Source: Longimicrobium sp. (GTDB taxonomy: Bacteria > Gemmatimonadota > Gemmatimonadetes > Longimicrobiales > Longimicrobiaceae). Taken from it: DNA of 64,000 nucleotides. This document shows positions 9,217-17,184 of the stretch, in pieces. The DNA is taken from assembly GCF_035474595.1 (NCBI RefSeq), contig NZ_DATIND010000064.1, forward strand, positions 1 to 64,000, read 5' to 3'. The position numbers and the translations under genes were made by a program. A model generated the notes under the pieces. That model searched no databases and was not told where the DNA came from. It was given only the letters and a program-made list of their open reading frames with translations. Positions within the stretch are counted from its first letter, which is position 1. Every line of letters begins with the position of its first letter.

Positions 9217-10200
9217 ATGCCAGGCATTTTTGCGTTCGCGGAGTCGCGAGACGGCGAGCTGCGCAAGGTGGCGCAGGAGGTGGTGACGGCGGCCCGGAAG
9301 CTGGCCGACGCCGCCGGCACCGAGGTGCACGCGGTGGCGCTGGGCGGCTCCGGCCTGCAGGCCGCCGCCGCCGAGCTGGGGAAGTACGGCGCCGACAAGG
9401 TGTTCGTGGGCGAGTCCGGCGCCTTCGACCGGTACTCGCCCGAGGGGTTCACGACCGTGATCGTGAACTTCATCCGGGAGCACGGGTGCGACGCGGCGCT
9501 CTTCCCCGCCAGCGCGCTGGGGAAGGACCTGGCGCCGCGGGTGGCCGCGCGCCTGGGGGTGGAGTACCTGAGCGACGCCACGGCGCTGGACGCCGAGGGC
9601 GCCACCATCACCGTCACCCGGCCGCGCTACGCCGGCAAGGTGTTCAGCAGGGCGGCGGTCACGTCGAAGCCGGCGGTGATCTCGGTGCGCCCCAACTCGT
9701 TCCAGGCGGCGGAGAACGCGAAGGCAGGCTCCGTCGAGACGCTGAACGTCGATCTCGGCTCGGCCGACTTCGGTGCGGTGGTGAAGGAGATCAAGGCCGC
9801 CGCGGGGGAGAAGCTGGACGTGTCGGAGGCGCCGATCGTGATCAGCGGCGGGCGCGGGCTGCAGGACCCGGCCAACTTCAAGCTGCTGGAGGAGCTGGCC
9901 GAGGCGTTCGGCGGGCGCGCCGCGGTCGGCGCGTCGCGCGCGGTGGTGGACGCCGGGTGGCGGCCACACGGCGACCAGGTGGGGCAGACGGGGAAGACGG
10001 TGGCGCCCACGCTCTACATCGCCGTCGGCATCAGTGGAGCCATCCAGCACCTGGCCGGGATGCGCACCAGCCGCTACATCGTGGCCATCAACAAGGACCC
10101 CGAGGCGCCGATCTTCAAGGTGGCCGACTACGGGATCGTGGGCGACCTGTTCCAGATCCTCCCACGCATGACGGAAGAGGTGAAGAAGCTGATGAGCTGA
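9217..10200 (+). CDS. etfA: Electron transfer flavoprotein alpha subunit
   Basis: This 327-residue EtfA carries the FAD of the ETF heterodimer. The C-terminal FAD-binding domain is unmistakable: GASRAVVDAGW, QVGQTGKTVAPTLYIAVGIS, GAIQHLAGM and INKDPEAPIFKVADYGIVGD. It receives electrons from dehydrogenases and passes them to ETF:quinone oxidoreductase. The start ATG 9217 has AGAGG upstream. It is cotranscribed with etfB. Confidence 0.96.
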   Translation: MPGIFAFAESRDGELRKVAQEVVTAARKLADAAGTEVHAVALGGSGLQAAAAELGKYGADKVFVGESGAFDRYSPEGFTTVIVNFIREHGCDAALFPASALGKDLAPRVAARLGVEYLSDATALDAEGATITVTRPRYAGKVFSRAAVTSKPAVISVRPNSFQAAENAKAGSVETLNVDLGSADFGAVVKEIKAAAGEKLDVSEAPIVISGGRGLQDPANFKLLEELAEAFGGRAAVGASRAVVDAGWRPHGDQVGQTGKTVAPTLYIAVGISGAIQHLAGMRTSRYIVAINKDPEAPIFKVADYGIVGDLFQILPRMTEEVKKLMS

Positions 10201-10236
10201 GGCGGCAACGCCTCGGATCGTCGGGAGACGCGCGCT

Positions 10237-10278
10237 GAGGGCGCCGGCTGCGAGGCCGGCGCCCTCCGCGCATTTTCC
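10237..10278 (+). terminator. Terminator after etfA
   Basis: A perfect 12-bp stem (GAGGGCGCCGGC / GCCGGCGCCCTC, loop TGCGAG) is followed by CGCGCATTTTCC. A nearly identical hairpin with the same loop core recurs at 12267-12298, so this is a re-used terminator sequence. Confidence 0.75.
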
Positions 10279-10302
10279 CCGGACGGATTTCACCGCGTCT
10301 CC

Positions 10303-10380
10303 GCCGCCTCGCGCCCTCCCCCCGCGCCGGAGGGCGCGATCCCTCCCGTTCCGGGAGGAGGTGGCTCCCCGCCATCTCCG
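10303..10380 (+). repeat. GC-rich hairpin repeat H, copy 1
   Basis: It contains GCGCCCTCC..CGGAGGGCGC and CTCCCGTTCCGGGAGG palindromes. The same text in reverse orientation lies at 63146-63214, and a diverged copy lies at 62930-62995. It lies between etfA and the P450 gene, which converge here. Confidence 0.7.
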
Positions 10381-10458
10381 CGCGTTTCCAGTCCTCCGTT
10401 TCCTCCGCGTGATGCCCTCTGTTGAGAAGGTCGAGGAAGCGCTCTGGGTTCGTCGAGA

Positions 10459-11664
10459 TCAGAAGACCACGGGCAGTTCGCGCAGGCCGCGGAGGAACAC
10501 GTGCCGCCGCCAGCGCAGGGTGTCCGCGAGGACGGCGAGACGCAGCTGCGGCGCGCGCGTCAGGAGCGCCGGGAGGGCGATCTGCGCCTCGAGCCGCGCC
10601 AGCGGGGCACCCAGGCAGTAGTGCGCGCCGATGCCGAAGCCCAGGTGGCGGTTGGGCTCGCGCGACAGGGCCAGCACGTCGGGGTCGGGGAACTGTGCGG
10701 AATCGCGGTTGGCCGAGCCGATCGCTCCCAGCACCAGCTCGCCGCGCCGGACGCGGACTCCCGCGATCTCCACCTCTTCCCGCGCGTACCGCTCCGTCGC
10801 CAGCTCGACCGGGCTGGTGAAGCGGATCAGCTCCTCCACCGCCGGGCGCGCCAGCTCCGGATCGTGGCGGAGCCGCTCGCGCTCCGTGCGGTTCTGCAGC
10901 AGCGCGAGGACGCCGCCGGCGATCAGGTTCACCGTGGTCTCGTGGCCTGCGGCCAGGAGGAGGAAGACCATCCCCAGCAGCTCGTCCTCGCTCAGCCGGT
11001 CGCCTTCCGCCTCGGCGTGCACCAGCGCGCTCACCAGGTCGTCGCGCGGCTCGGCGCGGCGCGCGGCGAACAGCGTGCGGAGATACCGGAAGAGCGCGCG
11101 GACCGCGGGGAGCACCGCGATGGCCCGGATGTCCGGCGTCCCCGAGACGATGCGGCTGGACCAGGCGTGGAAGCGCGCACGGTCCTCCGCGGGAACGCCC
11201 AGCAGCTCGGCGATGATGGTGAGCGGGAGCGGAAGCGCGAGTTGCCGCACCAGCTCGCCGGGGCGATCGCGCAGCGCCGCGTCCAGCAGTTCGTCCACCA
11301 GCTTCTCGATCCGCGGCCTGAGCCCGTCCACCAGGCGCGGGGTGAACGACTTCTGCACGAGCGCGCGCAGGCGCGTGTGGTCCGGCGCGTCCAGGTCCAG
11401 CATGTTGCGCGTCAGCGGGCGCAGGAACGGCGGCAGCCACGGCCCGCCGCCCCGCCCGCCGGGGCCGCGGACGCGGGACGGATCCTTGGCGAAGCGCCCG
11501 TCGCGCAGCAGCGCGGCGACGTCTGCGTAGCGCGAGACGAGCCAGGCCGCTCGCCGCCAGCCGAGCCGCACCCGGTGGCATGGCGCCTCGTCGCGCAGCC
11601 GCGCGTAGGCCGGGTAGGGATCGGCCTTGAACGACGGGCTGGCGAGGTCGATCCGGAACGGCAT
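10459..11664 (-). CDS. Cytochrome P450
   Basis: This 401-residue soluble bacterial P450 of CYP107-like character is a monooxygenase that needs an external ferredoxin or reductase. Diagnostic motifs are the I-helix LLLAAGHETTVNLI (oxygen activation), K-helix EELIR (ExxR), and haem loop FGIGAHYCLGAPLARLE with the axial Cys. Also present is the N-terminal DAPDHTRLRALVQKSFTPR segment. ATG 11664 (MPFRIDL) is taken as the start; an in-frame TTG lies 24 bases upstream. It stands alone with no redox partner adjacent, and the substrate is unknown. Confidence 0.93.
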   Translation of the reverse strand: MPFRIDLASPSFKADPYPAYARLRDEAPCHRVRLGWRRAAWLVSRYADVAALLRDGRFAKDPSRVRGPGGRGGGPWLPPFLRPLTRNMLDLDAPDHTRLRALVQKSFTPRLVDGLRPRIEKLVDELLDAALRDRPGELVRQLALPLPLTIIAELLGVPAEDRARFHAWSSRIVSGTPDIRAIAVLPAVRALFRYLRTLFAARRAEPRDDLVSALVHAEAEGDRLSEDELLGMVFLLLAAGHETTVNLIAGGVLALLQNRTERERLRHDPELARPAVEELIRFTSPVELATERYAREEVEIAGVRVRRGELVLGAIGSANRDSAQFPDPDVLALSREPNRHLGFGIGAHYCLGAPLARLEAQIALPALLTRAPQLRLAVLADTLRWRRHVFLRGLRELPVVF

Positions 11665-11688
11665 GGGAGCGCGGGGGTTCGGGGGCAA

Positions 11689-12060
11689 GTGGCGTGGAGC
11701 GATCGTCCCGCGGCCCTACGCGCCGTCGCGCCGCGGGGTTGCGCAGCTCTGCGCGCGGTGGGGGATGGGGCAGCAGTCGCGCGCCTGAACCTGTCCTGCT
11801 CTGGCCTGTTTCCTGCAAATATCAGGGGCAGATGGCTTGAGCCATCTCTGTAACTATGCGCCTGAAGCGCTGTTTCCCCGCGGTTCCCAACGGGGAAGGT
11901 CGGCTCGGCAGCGTGGCGCTTAACTCGAAGGTTCGGTGACATAGAGGTCTGCGGTTTTCCGAGTCGACGCCTCGGGCCTCCCAGCAAGCTCATGATGCTG
12001 GGAGGCGTGTGTCCATGACCCCGCTTCCCGGCTCCGGAGGCGGGGATTCTCGTCTTCGGT
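11689..12060. other. Intergenic region with several small hairpins, no gene seen
   Basis: No convincing coding region was found. It holds AGATGGCTTGAGCCATCT at about 11830-11847, GCCTCCCAGC..GCTGGGAGGC at about 11977-12008, and CCCCGC..GCGGGG at about 12019-12044, just ahead of the 52-residue peptide gene. The string of hairpins could be a structured leader or a small RNA, but no known family was recognised. Confidence 0.35.
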
Positions 12061-12081
12061 CACCGAAAGGAGGCAGTGGTG

Positions 12082-12240
12082 ATGCGGGGACGCAGCTTCT
12101 GGAGAGAGCTCGGGATCGCGATTCTGGCAACGCTTATCGCCGCGATGCTGATTCGGTTCTTCACGGGCGATGAGAAATCCGAGACGGTGTTCAAGGTCGA
12201 GTTCCGTAGAGCACCGGTTTCCGCGGGCCATAGCCCCTGA
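12082..12240 (+). CDS. 52-residue single-span membrane peptide
   Basis: It starts MRGRSFWRELGIAILATLI and runs on through AAMLIRFFTGD to a charged tail. It has a short basic N-terminus, one 17-residue hydrophobic span, and a 25-residue hydrophilic C-terminus. The ribosome site AAAGGAGG 9 bases before the ATG is one of the best in the window and is the main reason to believe this gene. The function is unknown; topology suggests N-in, C-out. A terminator hairpin follows 26 bases after the stop. Confidence 0.6.
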   Translation: MRGRSFWRELGIAILATLIAAMLIRFFTGDEKSETVFKVEFRRAPVSAGHSP

Positions 12241-12266
12241 TCGCGAGTTGCAGGGAGCAGACGCGC

Positions 12267-12298
12267 GGAGGGCGCCGGTTGCGAGGCCGGCGCCCTCC
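12267..12298 (+). terminator. Terminator hairpin between converging small genes
   Basis: A perfect 12-bp stem has arms 12267-12278 and 12287-12298. It can serve both the + strand 52-residue peptide and the - strand Cys-rich peptide. The sequence is almost the same as the hairpin after etfA. Confidence 0.65.
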
Positions 12299-12331
12299 GT
12301 TCGTCTGTCCCATGGCCAGCGTGGCCGCCGC

Positions 12332-12634
12332 TCAGCAGAACCTGCAGCTGTAGAAGGCCGGCGGCTGCGAGACGTAGCCGCACCCGCCGCACGCAGTCTG
12401 GCAGGTGCCGAGGCACGACACGGCGCAGGTGTTGTAGCACGACGCGTTGCAGGTGCCGCACGTGTTCAGGCAGGTGTTCGCGCAGGTCTGGATGCAGGTG
12501 TCGTCACAGGTCACCCCGCACGAGCGCAGGCTCTCGAACTGGTTGGCGTGCACGGTGCCGGCGGTGCCTTCCCGCGGCATGGTTGCGAACGACTCGACTG
12601 CGAGGGACTCGAGCGCCAGCCTGATCTTGCCCAT
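12332..12634 (-). CDS. Cys-rich ribosomal peptide precursor with pinensin-like leader (TCxx repeats)
   Basis: This 100-residue peptide has an N-terminal leader (IRLALESLAVESFAT) with the LxLExLxVESF pattern seen in pinensin-type leaders of FCB bacteria. It is followed by a core with 15 Cys. From residue 38 the core is built on a four-residue period, almost every Cys preceded by Thr or Ser (VTC, DTC, QTC, NTC...). GGGAGG lies 6 bases upstream of the ATG. A close relative lies at 55126. Such Thr/Ser-Cys pairs could form lanthionines, disulfides or a metal-binding array; no modifying enzyme is adjacent. Confidence 0.75.
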   Translation of the reverse strand: MGKIRLALESLAVESFATMPREGTAGTVHANQFESLRSCGVTCDDTCIQTCANTCLNTCGTCNASCYNTCAVSCLGTCQTACGGCGYVSQPPAFYSCRFC

Positions 12635-12828
12635 GATGCCTCCCCGTGGACCGCGTGTACGGAGCCCGGCGGGCGGCGCGCCCATGGCGTGTGCGGCACG
12701 GCGCCGAGAGTTGCGGCGCGGCCGGCGGGCGACGCTTTCGCAATGTGCCTGCGGCATCAGAAGGGGACAAGGAAACACTTCGCAGTCATTGGCTTATGTG
12801 AGCACCTTATCACTACTCCCAAACATGG

Positions 12829-12869
12829 TTGCTTGCAATTACGTTTGCATGCAATTACGATTGCAAGCA
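12829..12869. repeat. 41-bp inverted repeat, left copy, flanking the ATPase gene
   Basis: The sequence begins TTGCTTGCAATTACG and ends ACGATTGCAAGCA, and is itself nearly palindromic around TGCATGCA. Its reverse complement matches about 34 of 41 positions of 14430-14470. It ends at the ATPase start codon, so it is either an operator or a terminal repeat of a mobile unit. Confidence 0.7.
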
Positions 12870-14383
12870 TGGATTCAGATACCTTTCCGCCGCTTCTGGT
12901 AGACCGCGAGCGTGAACGTGACGAGCTCTCGTCTCTGCTCCGCCGTGGACGGCCCGCGCTCGCGCTGCTGACGGGGCGGCGGAGGGTGGGAAAGACGTAC
13001 CTCCTCTCCCACGTCTTCCCGCCCGAAGAGCTGTTCCTGTACACGGCGGCGCAGACCACGCCGGAGTTGAACCGGCAGCAGCTGATTACCGACCTCGCGG
13101 CATGGTCGGGCGGGGCGGTGCGAATCGAGGAGTACCCCACTTGGCGCACGGTCTTCCGGCTCATGGCGGACGTAGCCGAGAGACGCGCGGCGGGTGATCC
13201 GGTGCGCCCCACCGTGGTCGTCCTTGACGAGTTCCAGTACCTCGCGGACGGCGACCGGGGAGTTGCCGCGGTCGCATCCGAGCTGAACGCGGTATGGGAG
13301 CAGGTCGAACGGGGAAAGCCACGCCTCCCGTTCCTGATCGTCCTGGCCGGCTCGGCAGTGGCGACGATGGAAGCGCTGGCCGGTGGCGGCGCGCCCCTGT
13401 ACGGGCGGTTCGCGTGGCACCAGAAGCTTCAGCCGTTCACGTACTGGCACGCGGCCGAGCTCGCGCCGTTCGCACGTCCGCGCGACCGTGCGCTGCTCTA
13501 CGGAGTGTTCGGCGGCACGCCGCGTTACCTCGCGGCGGTGGACCCGGCGCGCACGGTTGGAGAGAACGCCGCGGACCAGCTGCTTTCTCCGCGTGGCGAG
13601 GTGCGCCTGCTGGTGGAAACCGCGCTTGACCAGGAAGAGGGACTGCGTGAGGTGTCCAGGTACCGTGCGATCCTGCGCGCGGTGGCGGACGGGTGCACCG
13701 AGCGCAACGAGGTCGCCCAGCGTGCGGGGCTGGCGAACGACCACGGCCTGCGTGCGAAGCTGGCAACGCTGGTCGAGCTTGGATACCTGGAGGAGCGGCG
13801 CAACATCGACGCGAAGCCGAACCAGGCGGTACGCTATTCCATTGCCGACGCGGCGTTTCGATTCTACCACCGCTTCGTGGCGCCGAATGCCTCGGTTCTG
13901 GAACGCTACCCGGCCGCGCAGGTGTGGGAGACGGCCGTCGCGCCGCACCTGGACGCCTACATGGGCCTGGAGTTCGAGCGCATCGCCACCCAGGCGTATG
14001 ACCGCCGGTCACCGGGCATGGGACTGGCCATGGTAGAGCGATGGGGACAGTGGGAGGGGGTGGACCGGGGGCGGCGGTCGCTGGAGGTCGACATCGTCGC
14101 TCCGCTGACCGATGGGCGCGTGATGACCGGCGCCGTGAAGTGGGACGCCGCTCCCATCGGTGCGGGCGTGCACCACGGGCATCTGGAGATGCTCCGCCGG
14201 GCGGCGGAAGCAGGGCGCGCGTGGGCGCACTCGGCGCTTGAGCCGGAGGCGCCGATCTTCTATGTCGCTGCCGGCGGCTTCAGCGCGGCGTTCCGGGAGG
14301 AGGCGGGAGCGAGTGCGCATCCCGTGATCCTCTGGACGATTGAGGACGTGTACGCGCCTCCCGTTCCGGACGGCTCTGGATAA
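12869..14383 (+). CDS. Archaeal-type P-loop ATPase (PF01637/DUF234-like)
   Basis: This 504-residue protein begins with an AAA-like STAND-type ATPase domain: Walker A LLTGRRRVGKTYL at about residue 32 and Walker B PTVVVLDEFQYLA at about 115. The C-terminal half contains a winged-helix segment and a nuclease-like DUF234 region (YMGLEFERIATQAY... LEVDIVAP). Members are common in archaea and sporadic in bacteria, suggesting horizontal spread; function is unclear. The ATG has no Shine-Dalgarno because the 41-bp repeat occupies that place. Base usage is less GC3-extreme than in neighbours. It is flanked by inverted repeats, which supports transfer as a unit. Confidence 0.85.
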   Translation: MDSDTFPPLLVDRERERDELSSLLRRGRPALALLTGRRRVGKTYLLSHVFPPEELFLYTAAQTTPELNRQQLITDLAAWSGGAVRIEEYPTWRTVFRLMADVAERRAAGDPVRPTVVVLDEFQYLADGDRGVAAVASELNAVWEQVERGKPRLPFLIVLAGSAVATMEALAGGGAPLYGRFAWHQKLQPFTYWHAAELAPFARPRDRALLYGVFGGTPRYLAAVDPARTVGENAADQLLSPRGEVRLLVETALDQEEGLREVSRYRAILRAVADGCTERNEVAQRAGLANDHGLRAKLATLVELGYLEERRNIDAKPNQAVRYSIADAAFRFYHRFVAPNASVLERYPAAQVWETAVAPHLDAYMGLEFERIATQAYDRRSPGMGLAMVERWGQWEGVDRGRRSLEVDIVAPLTDGRVMTGAVKWDAAPIGAGVHHGHLEMLRRAAEAGRAWAHSALEPEAPIFYVAAGGFSAAFREEAGASAHPVILWTIEDVYAPPVPDGSG

Positions 14384-14429
14384 AGAACGCCGGAAGCGAA
14401 ACTCGCGCCGGGCGGCGAGTCGCTAGTCC

Positions 14430-14470
14430 TTGCTTGCAATCGTAACTGCATGCAAATGTGATTGCAGGCA
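14430..14470. repeat. 41-bp inverted repeat, right copy
   Basis: It begins TTGCTTGCAATCGTAACTGC and ends GATTGCAGGCA, and is the inverted partner of 12829-12869. It lies 47 bases after the ATPase stop. Confidence 0.7.
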
Positions 14471-14526
14471 GGCGCGTCCACCGTCTCCGGCAGGGCGTCC
14501 GGCTCGCGCAAGCGACGCCGGCTGCT

Positions 14527-14534
14527 TATCTTCC
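14527..14534 (+). promoter_or_regulatory. Possible -10 box (TATCTTCC) for the downstream operon
   Basis: TATCTTCC is one of several AT-rich TATxTT-CC boxes found upstream of genes in this window. No convincing -35 is present. It would start a transcript for the anchored protein at 14612 and the genes after it. Confidence 0.3.
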
Positions 14535-14611
14535 GCCGACCCACGCCCGCCCGGCACGCCCTTCGGACCCGACGCAGATTGGCGAACACCTCCGCTCTCC
14601 GTGCACCCTGG

Positions 14612-15067
14612 ATGGCGCCCGCCGCGCTGGCGATCGCCCTCGTGTCGCTCGCCATCAACGGCGTGCTGCTGCACAGGCTCAGCCGGCCCGAGCGGACGCT
14701 GGCGCCCGCGCTGGACCGAGTGGCCGAGCGCCTGCGGAACTCCGACGCCGCCATCAAGTACACGGTCCGCATCCCCGCGGGCACGCCGGTCAGCTTCGAC
14801 ATCCCCATCGACCAGCGCTACGTGATCAACCTGCGCACCTCGCTCCCCATCAACACCGACGTGCGGGTCCCGTTCAACACGCCCTTCGGAAACCGGGTGG
14901 TCACCATCCCCGTACACGCCAGCGTCCCGCTGCGCCAGGACATTCCCGTGCACCTGGTGGACACCTTCCACCTGCGCACGCAGACGGGCGCCGAGTACGT
15001 GGTGCCGCTGGAGATCAAGCTGAAGGACCTGCCGATGGATGCACTCCGCCACGCGCTGGCGCCATGA
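14612..15067 (+). CDS. Signal-anchored periplasmic protein of unknown function
   Basis: This 151-residue protein has one N-terminal hydrophobic helix (APAALAIALVSLAINGVLL), a short coiled segment, then about 100 residues of beta-type sequence. The beta part has regular alternations such as VRIPAGTPVSFDIPI and NTDVRVPFNTPF and VHASVPLRQDIPV. The pattern resembles small conserved proteins predicted to be exposed outside the membrane, but I recognise no family. ATG 14612 was chosen at the helix; an earlier in-frame ATG at 14462 overlaps the inverted repeat. The stop overlaps an ATG of the next frame. Confidence 0.65.
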   Translation: MAPAALAIALVSLAINGVLLHRLSRPERTLAPALDRVAERLRNSDAAIKYTVRIPAGTPVSFDIPIDQRYVINLRTSLPINTDVRVPFNTPFGNRVVTIPVHASVPLRQDIPVHLVDTFHLRTQTGAEYVVPLEIKLKDLPMDALRHALAP

Positions 15068-15108
15068 GAGTACGGAAGCACGGGAGCACGGGAGTACGAT
15101 CCGGGGCG

Positions 15109-15783
15109 ATGGCGCGCGTCCGCCGCCTGCTCGCGTTGGGCGCGGCGATGGCGGGGACCTCCGCGTGCCACACCAAGGACGCGCCGCCGGCGCCGCCCGC
15201 GCGGGCGGATGCGGGGCCGGCGCGGGCCGCCGTGCCGGCGTGGAGCTCCAACCCGCTGGCGGGCGAGGCGCTGACGGGGGCGGGCGATTCGATGGTGATC
15301 GAGACGGGGCCGCACACCATCCTCTGGCCCGCGAGCGCGCAGGAGCTGGCGCCGCCGTACACCATCCGCGCCACCTTCACCAAGCACCGCGGTCGGCTGC
15401 ACGAGGGATACGGGATCCTGTTCGGCGGCAGCGGGCTGCAGGGGCCCGAGTCCGGCCAGGTGTACAGCTACCTCCTGGTCCGAGGGGACGGGAGCTTCCT
15501 GGTGAAGCGGCGGCAGGGGCTGGAGACCCCGGTGGTGCGCGACTGGACGCAGAACCCCGTCATCCGCCGCGACGTGGACGAGCAGGGGCGCCCCAACGAG
15601 CTGGAGGTGGCGGTGACGGACAGCGTGACCGTCTTCCGCGTGAACGGCGCCGAGATGGCGCGCGTGCCCTCGGCCGAGCTGTCGGTGCGCGGGATCGCGG
15701 GGGTGCGGACGTCGCACGAGTGCCTGCTGGTGGTGCGCGATTTCCGCGTGGAGCCGGGCGCCGCGGACGGAGCGGCCCGGTGA
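15109..15783 (+). CDS. Lipoprotein with a DUF1080-like (concanavalin-fold) domain
   Basis: This 224-residue protein has a lipoprotein signal (LLALGAAMAGTSAC) and a Pro/Ala linker. The single beta-sandwich domain contains the YTIRATFTKHRGRLHEGYGILFGG and YSYLLVRGDGSFLVKRR segments, typical of laminin-G/3-keto-disaccharide-hydrolase-like proteins. It may bind glycans or other surface ligands. ATG 15109 follows GGGGC; an upstream in-frame ATG at 15064 would begin with octamer-repeat sequence and is less likely. The TGA overlaps the GTG start of the HD-GYP regulator. Confidence 0.75.
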   Translation: MARVRRLLALGAAMAGTSACHTKDAPPAPPARADAGPARAAVPAWSSNPLAGEALTGAGDSMVIETGPHTILWPASAQELAPPYTIRATFTKHRGRLHEGYGILFGGSGLQGPESGQVYSYLLVRGDGSFLVKRRQGLETPVVRDWTQNPVIRRDVDEQGRPNELEVAVTDSVTVFRVNGAEMARVPSAELSVRGIAGVRTSHECLLVVRDFRVEPGAADGAAR

Positions 15784-16838
15784 CGGCTCCTCCAGCGCGC
15801 ATCCTGGTGGCCGACGACGACGCGGCCATCCGCAAGGCGCTGCGCCTGATCTTGGCCGCCTACGACGTGCGCGAGGCGGGCGACGGCGCCGAGGCGCTGG
15901 CCATCTTCGAGGACGGCGGCGCCGACCTGGTCCTCAGCGACCTGCAGATGCCGGCGATGACGGGGCTGGAGCTGCTGCGCCGCGTGAAGGCGGTGGACGA
16001 CACCGCGGCGTTCATCATCCTCACCGGCGCGGGAACGGTGGAGAACGCCGTGCAGGCGCTGCGGCTGCAGGCCGACGACTACCTGGTGAAGCCCTTCAAC
16101 GTGGACGAGGTGCTGCTGGCGTGCGCGCGCGCGCTGGAGCACCGCCGCCTGGTGCGCGAGAACCGCGGCTACCAGCAGCACCTGGAGGACCGCGTGGGCG
16201 AGCAGGCGCGGCAGATCGAGAGCCTGCTGGTGGACGCCCTGCGCTCGCTGGCGACGGCCATCGACACGCGCGACGACTACACCGGCGGCCACGTGGAGCG
16301 TGTGGCCCGCTACGCCGCGGCGACCGGCGCCGAGCTGGGGCTGCGGGGCGACGAGCTGCGGGCGCTCTGGATCGGCGCGCTGCTGCACGACGTGGGGAAG
16401 ATCGGGGTGAGCGACGCCATCCTGCGCAAGCCGGGCGCGCTGACGCCGGGCGAGTACGACGAGATGAAGCGCCATCCCGAGATCGGCGCGCGGGTGATGG
16501 CCAGCAGCTCGTTCCTGCGCCCGGGGCTGCCCGCGGTGCTGCACCACCAGGAGTGGTGGAACGGCGCGGGCTACCCCGCCGGCCTGAGCGGCGAGGCCAT
16601 CTCGCTGCACGGGCGCATCGTGGCGGTGGTGGACTGCTACGACGCCATCGTGACCGCCCGCCCCTACCGCGGCGCCGCCAGCGACGAGGCCGCCTTCACC
16701 GAGCTGCGCGCCTGCGCGGGGACGCAGTTCGATCCCCAGGTGGTCGAAGCCTTCATCCGCGCCGCCGAGCGCGGCTTCCCGCAGGACCCCGCCACCCCCG
16801 TCCTCCCCGAGCGCACCCCGGCCGCGGCGTCGTCATAA
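15780..16838 (+). CDS. Response regulator with HD-GYP output domain
   Basis: This 352-residue protein has an N-terminal receiver domain (DDD near residue 12, phospho-acceptor Asp in LVLSDLQMPAMTG, Lys in DDYLVKPF), a short coiled linker, then an HD-GYP domain. In the latter the HD metal site is LLHDVGKIGV, and HHQEWWNGAGYPAGL is the GYP motif. Family members hydrolyse cyclic di-GMP, linking a phosphorelay to second-messenger level in the cytoplasm. The start GTG 15780 overlaps the preceding lipoprotein stop, implying coupling. No partner kinase is adjacent. Confidence 0.92.
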   Translation: MTAPPARILVADDDAAIRKALRLILAAYDVREAGDGAEALAIFEDGGADLVLSDLQMPAMTGLELLRRVKAVDDTAAFIILTGAGTVENAVQALRLQADDYLVKPFNVDEVLLACARALEHRRLVRENRGYQQHLEDRVGEQARQIESLLVDALRSLATAIDTRDDYTGGHVERVARYAAATGAELGLRGDELRALWIGALLHDVGKIGVSDAILRKPGALTPGEYDEMKRHPEIGARVMASSSFLRPGLPAVLHHQEWWNGAGYPAGLSGEAISLHGRIVAVVDCYDAIVTARPYRGAASDEAAFTELRACAGTQFDPQVVEAFIRAAERGFPQDPATPVLPERTPAAASS

Positions 16839-16875
16839 GTGCACCCCTGTCGTGCGACTGAACACGCGTGCCGGA

Positions 16876-16903
16876 TTGACCTCCGTGCGGGCAGCTTTAT
16901 ATT
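16876..16903 (+). promoter_or_regulatory. Promoter of the toxin-antitoxin pair
   Basis: TTGACC (16876-16881), a 16-base spacer, and TATATT (16898-16903) form a near-consensus promoter 38 bases before the antitoxin ATG. The direct repeat TTCCATTT.GGTTCCATTT just downstream (16903-16921) is a likely autoregulatory operator. Confidence 0.75.
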
Positions 16904-16941
16904 TCCATTTTGGTTCCATTTCGCAACCATTCAGAGGTTCC

Positions 16942-17184
16942 ATGGCCACGCTCACCTTGAAGGGTGTACCCGACGAATTGCTCGAGCGCCTTCGAGTTCG
17001 CGCGCAGATGCATCGGCGCAGCCTGAACAGCGAGGCACTCGTTGCGCTGGAGAAGTCTCTGGGACCCGCGCGTATCGATCCCGAGGCGTTCCTCGCGCGG
17101 ATCCGCCGTGATCGCGAAGAAATGCACGGCACGCCGCTCACACCGGAGATGATCGAGAAGGCCATCGCCGAGGGACGGCCGTGA
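16942..17184 (+). CDS. FitA-type ribbon-helix-helix antitoxin
   Basis: This 80-residue protein has an N-terminal ribbon-helix-helix (MATLTLKGVPDELLERLRVRA then RRSLNSEALVALE), which is the FitA/VapB pattern. It has a C-terminal tail that would clamp the partner PIN toxin. Such proteins neutralise the toxin and repress their own promoter. ATG 16942 follows AGAGG and is preferred to the in-frame ATG 16852, which precedes the promoter. The stop overlaps the toxin start. Confidence 0.85.
   Translation: MATLTLKGVPDELLERLRVRAQMHRRSLNSEALVALEKSLGPARIDPEAFLARIRRDREEMHGTPLTPEMIEKAIAEGRP

Noticed and set aside
11930-12060. A tRNA or known riboswitch upstream of the 52-residue peptide
   Set aside because: There are several hairpins but no cloverleaf, CCA end or conserved riboswitch core that I recognise.
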